The notes under the pieces: model-generated
The model's input: only the letters and a program-made list of their open reading frames with translations
What the model was told of the DNA's origin: nothing
The model's database searches: none
In this document: one piece after another, positions 62,461 through 64,000 of the stretch
How the letters are laid out: every line of letters starts with the position of its first letter
Position numbering within the stretch: position 1 is the first letter of the stretch
Translations under genes and position numbers: made by a program
Source of the DNA: Shinella sumterensis
GTDB lineage: Bacteria > Pseudomonadota > Alphaproteobacteria > Rhizobiales > Rhizobiaceae
Direction of reading: 5' to 3'
Length of the DNA stretch: 64,000 nucleotides
Assembly (NCBI RefSeq): GCF_004514425.2
Contig: NZ_MYFN02000001.1
Coordinates: 744,515 to 808,514 of the forward strand

Positions 62461-63324
62461 ATGGATAAGACCTGGAACAACAAGGCCTGGTTCATGGTGC
62501 TGCCGGTGCTGCTGCTGGTCGCCTTCTCGGCGGTGATCCCGCTGATGACGGTCGTGAACTATTCCGTTCAGGATACGTTCGGCAACAACCAGTTCTTCTG
62601 GGCGGGGACCGACTGGTTCACGCAGGTGTTGGATTCCGCCCGCTTCTGGGATTCGCTCGTCCGCAACCTTGCCTTCTCTGCGGTCATTCTGGCTATCCAG
62701 ATCCCGCTGGGCATTTTCATCGCGCTCAACATGCCGCGTCACGGGCTCGGGGTGCCGGTCTGCCTGATCTTCATGGCGCTGCCGCTCCTCATTCCTTGGA
62801 ATGTCGTAGGAACGATCTGGCAATTGCTGTGCCGTGCCGATATCGGCCTCGTCGGATGGGGACTGACCCAGCTCGGATTTCCCTTCGCCTATGCCGCCGA
62901 CCCGGTCGATGCCTGGGTGACGATCGTCGTCATGGATGTCTGGCATTGGACGAGCCTTGTTGTGCTTCTTTGTTATGCCGGCCTCGTGTCTATCCCGGAA
63001 GCCTATTACCAGGCCGCCAAGATCGACGGTGCGTCGCGCCTCGCTGTCTTCCGTTACATCCAGCTGCCGAAGATGAAGCGCGTTCTACTGATCGCCATCC
63101 TGCTGCGCTTCATGGACAGTTTCATGATCTATACCGAGCCCTTTGTCGTGACGGGCGGTGGCCCCGGTTCATCGACGACCTTCCTGTCGATCGATCTCGT
63201 CAAGATGGCCGTCGGTCAGTTCGATCTCGGTCCGGCAGCCGCCATGTCGATCGTCTACTTCCTGATCGTGCTGCTGCTTTCCTGGATCTTCTACACGGTC
63301 ATGACACAGGGAGATCAGGCGTGA
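62461..63324 (+). CDS. glpP: Polyol ABC importer permease GlpP-like
   Basis: A 287-residue permease with six predicted helices (WFMVLPVLLLVAFSAVIPLM first) and the EAA loop YYQAAKIDGASRLAVFRYIQLP. It starts 3 bp after glpT. It is the MalF-type half of the channel; the next gene supplies the partner. Confidence 0.9.
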   Translation: MDKTWNNKAWFMVLPVLLLVAFSAVIPLMTVVNYSVQDTFGNNQFFWAGTDWFTQVLDSARFWDSLVRNLAFSAVILAIQIPLGIFIALNMPRHGLGVPVCLIFMALPLLIPWNVVGTIWQLLCRADIGLVGWGLTQLGFPFAYAADPVDAWVTIVVMDVWHWTSLVVLLCYAGLVSIPEAYYQAAKIDGASRLAVFRYIQLPKMKRVLLIAILLRFMDSFMIYTEPFVVTGGGPGSSTTFLSIDLVKMAVGQFDLGPAAAMSIVYFLIVLLLSWIFYTVMTQGDQA

Positions 63325-63394
63325 CCCTGATCTTATCGATCCCAGTTTTCAGCCTGAACCACGCCTGTTCCGCGAACTTCGAAAGGACGATGCG

Positions 63395-64000
63395 ATGAGC
63401 CTCAACACCTCGACGGCGGCCCTCGATGTGGGGCATGCCCAAAGCCGTCCGGCAACGAGCCTCGTGCTCGGCCGCCGCAAGAGCAAAGCCGGCCTCTCCT
63501 GGCTTGTCCCCACCCTTTACATCGTGTTTCTGCTTTTGCCGATCTACTGGCTGGTGAACATGAGCTTCAAGACGAACACGGAGATCATGACGTCGGTTTC
63601 GTTGTGGCCGGCGAACCCGACGCTCAGGAACTATGCGGTGATCTTCACCGATCCGGCGTGGTATTCGGGTTATATCAACTCGATCATCTACGTTGTGCTC
63701 AACACGGTGATTTCGGTTTCGGTGGCGCTGCCGGCGGCCTATGCGTTCTCGCGCTACCGGTTTTTGGGCGACAAGCACCTGTTCTTCTGGCTGCTCACCA
63801 ACCGCATGGCGCCGCCGGCGGTGTTTGCGCTGCCGTTCTTCCAGCTCTATTCCGCCTTCGGCCTGATCGACACCCATATCGCGGTGGCGATCGCGCATTG
63901 CCTGTTCAACGTGCCGCTGGCGGTGTGGATCCTGGAAGGCTTCATGTCGGGCGTGCCCAAGGAGATCGACGAGACCGCCTATATCGACGGCTATTCGTTC
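63395..64000 (+). CDS. glpQ: Polyol ABC importer permease GlpQ-like, 3' truncated
   Basis: The frame runs off the window after 202 codons. MalG-type permease: first helix WLVPTLYIVFLLLPIYWLVN, then FKTNTEIMTS, YINSIIYVVLNTVISVSVAL, and the start of the EAA loop (PKEIDETAYIDGYSF). It follows glpP by 70 bp and should be followed by glpU, a binding protein gene (glpV) and possibly glpK outside the window, if the rhizobial order holds. Confidence 0.88.
   Translation, partial: MSLNTSTAALDVGHAQSRPATSLVLGRRKSKAGLSWLVPTLYIVFLLLPIYWLVNMSFKTNTEIMTSVSLWPANPTLRNYAVIFTDPAWYSGYINSIIYVVLNTVISVSVALPAAYAFSRYRFLGDKHLFFWLLTNRMAPPAVFALPFFQLYSAFGLIDTHIAVAIAHCLFNVPLAVWILEGFMSGVPKEIDETAYIDGYSF

Overview
The window reads as a high-GC alphaproteobacterial replicon of the order Hyphomicrobiales, most likely family Rhizobiaceae (Rhizobium/Shinella/Ensifer type). 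The signs are rhizobial-style glycerol and erythritol modules (GlpS/GlpT/GlpP/GlpQ, EryA-type kinase), a minCDE cluster preceded by a CtrA-type box, an iron-responsive TGA-N9-TCA box, and dense ABC transporter and catabolic operons. In several Rhizobiaceae minCDE sits on a secondary replicon, so a chromid or megaplasmid is possible; that is inference. I saw no rRNA, tRNA, CRISPR array, insertion sequence or replication origin.

Layout. (1) 1-5795: GntR regulator (cut at the window edge), an SDR dehydrogenase and a polyamine-type ABC importer. (2) 5758-8152: MocR regulator divergent from an EamA exporter, with an inverted repeat between them. (3) 8311-10481: minCDE plus a small downstream ORF with a very strong ribosome binding site. 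(4) 10895-19588: a betaine-type N-demethylation locus. It has a TetR regulator, a ProC-like reductase and an orphan betaine-binding protein on one strand. Opposite are an FMN/FAD demethylase and a cupin with the full metal-site spacing of the DMSP lyase DddQ. A Rieske oxygenase with its reductase and a LysR regulator complete it. (5) 19600-23903: IclR regulator and an L-fuconate degradation operon (keto-deoxy-fuconate dehydrogenase, L-fuconate dehydratase, FAH-family hydrolase), followed by an MFS exporter. (6) 25985-32033: a PepSY membrane protein with a small DUF2946-like partner, a DegP protease, a small secreted protein, an EamA transporter and a cold-shock protein.

(7) 32314-41975: a heme-acquisition locus in the order sigma factor, anti-sigma factor, TonB receptor, hemophore, type I ABC exporter, adaptor. 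This is the order of hasISRADE in Serratia. The hemophore is unusual: a HasA-like domain joined to a C-terminal RTX calcium-binding and secretion module. (8) 42195-54924: a SorC-controlled carbohydrate/polyol operon that pairs an sn-glycerol-1-phosphate dehydrogenase (EgsA/AraM) and a HAD phosphatase with GlpD, two FGGY kinases and a CUT2 ABC importer. (9) 54964-64000: a divergent polyol locus. One arm is GlpD/EryB-type dehydrogenase, triose-phosphate isomerase family enzyme and lipoyl synthase; the other is an erythritol-kinase-like protein followed by a GlpSTPQ-type importer that runs off the window. The two importer ATPases carry complementary defects that predict a single working ATP site.

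Best candidates for new biology: the HasA-RTX hemophore, the DddQ-like cupin inside a betaine demethylation operon, the EgsA plus phosphatase polyol operon, and the asymmetric GlpS/GlpT pair.
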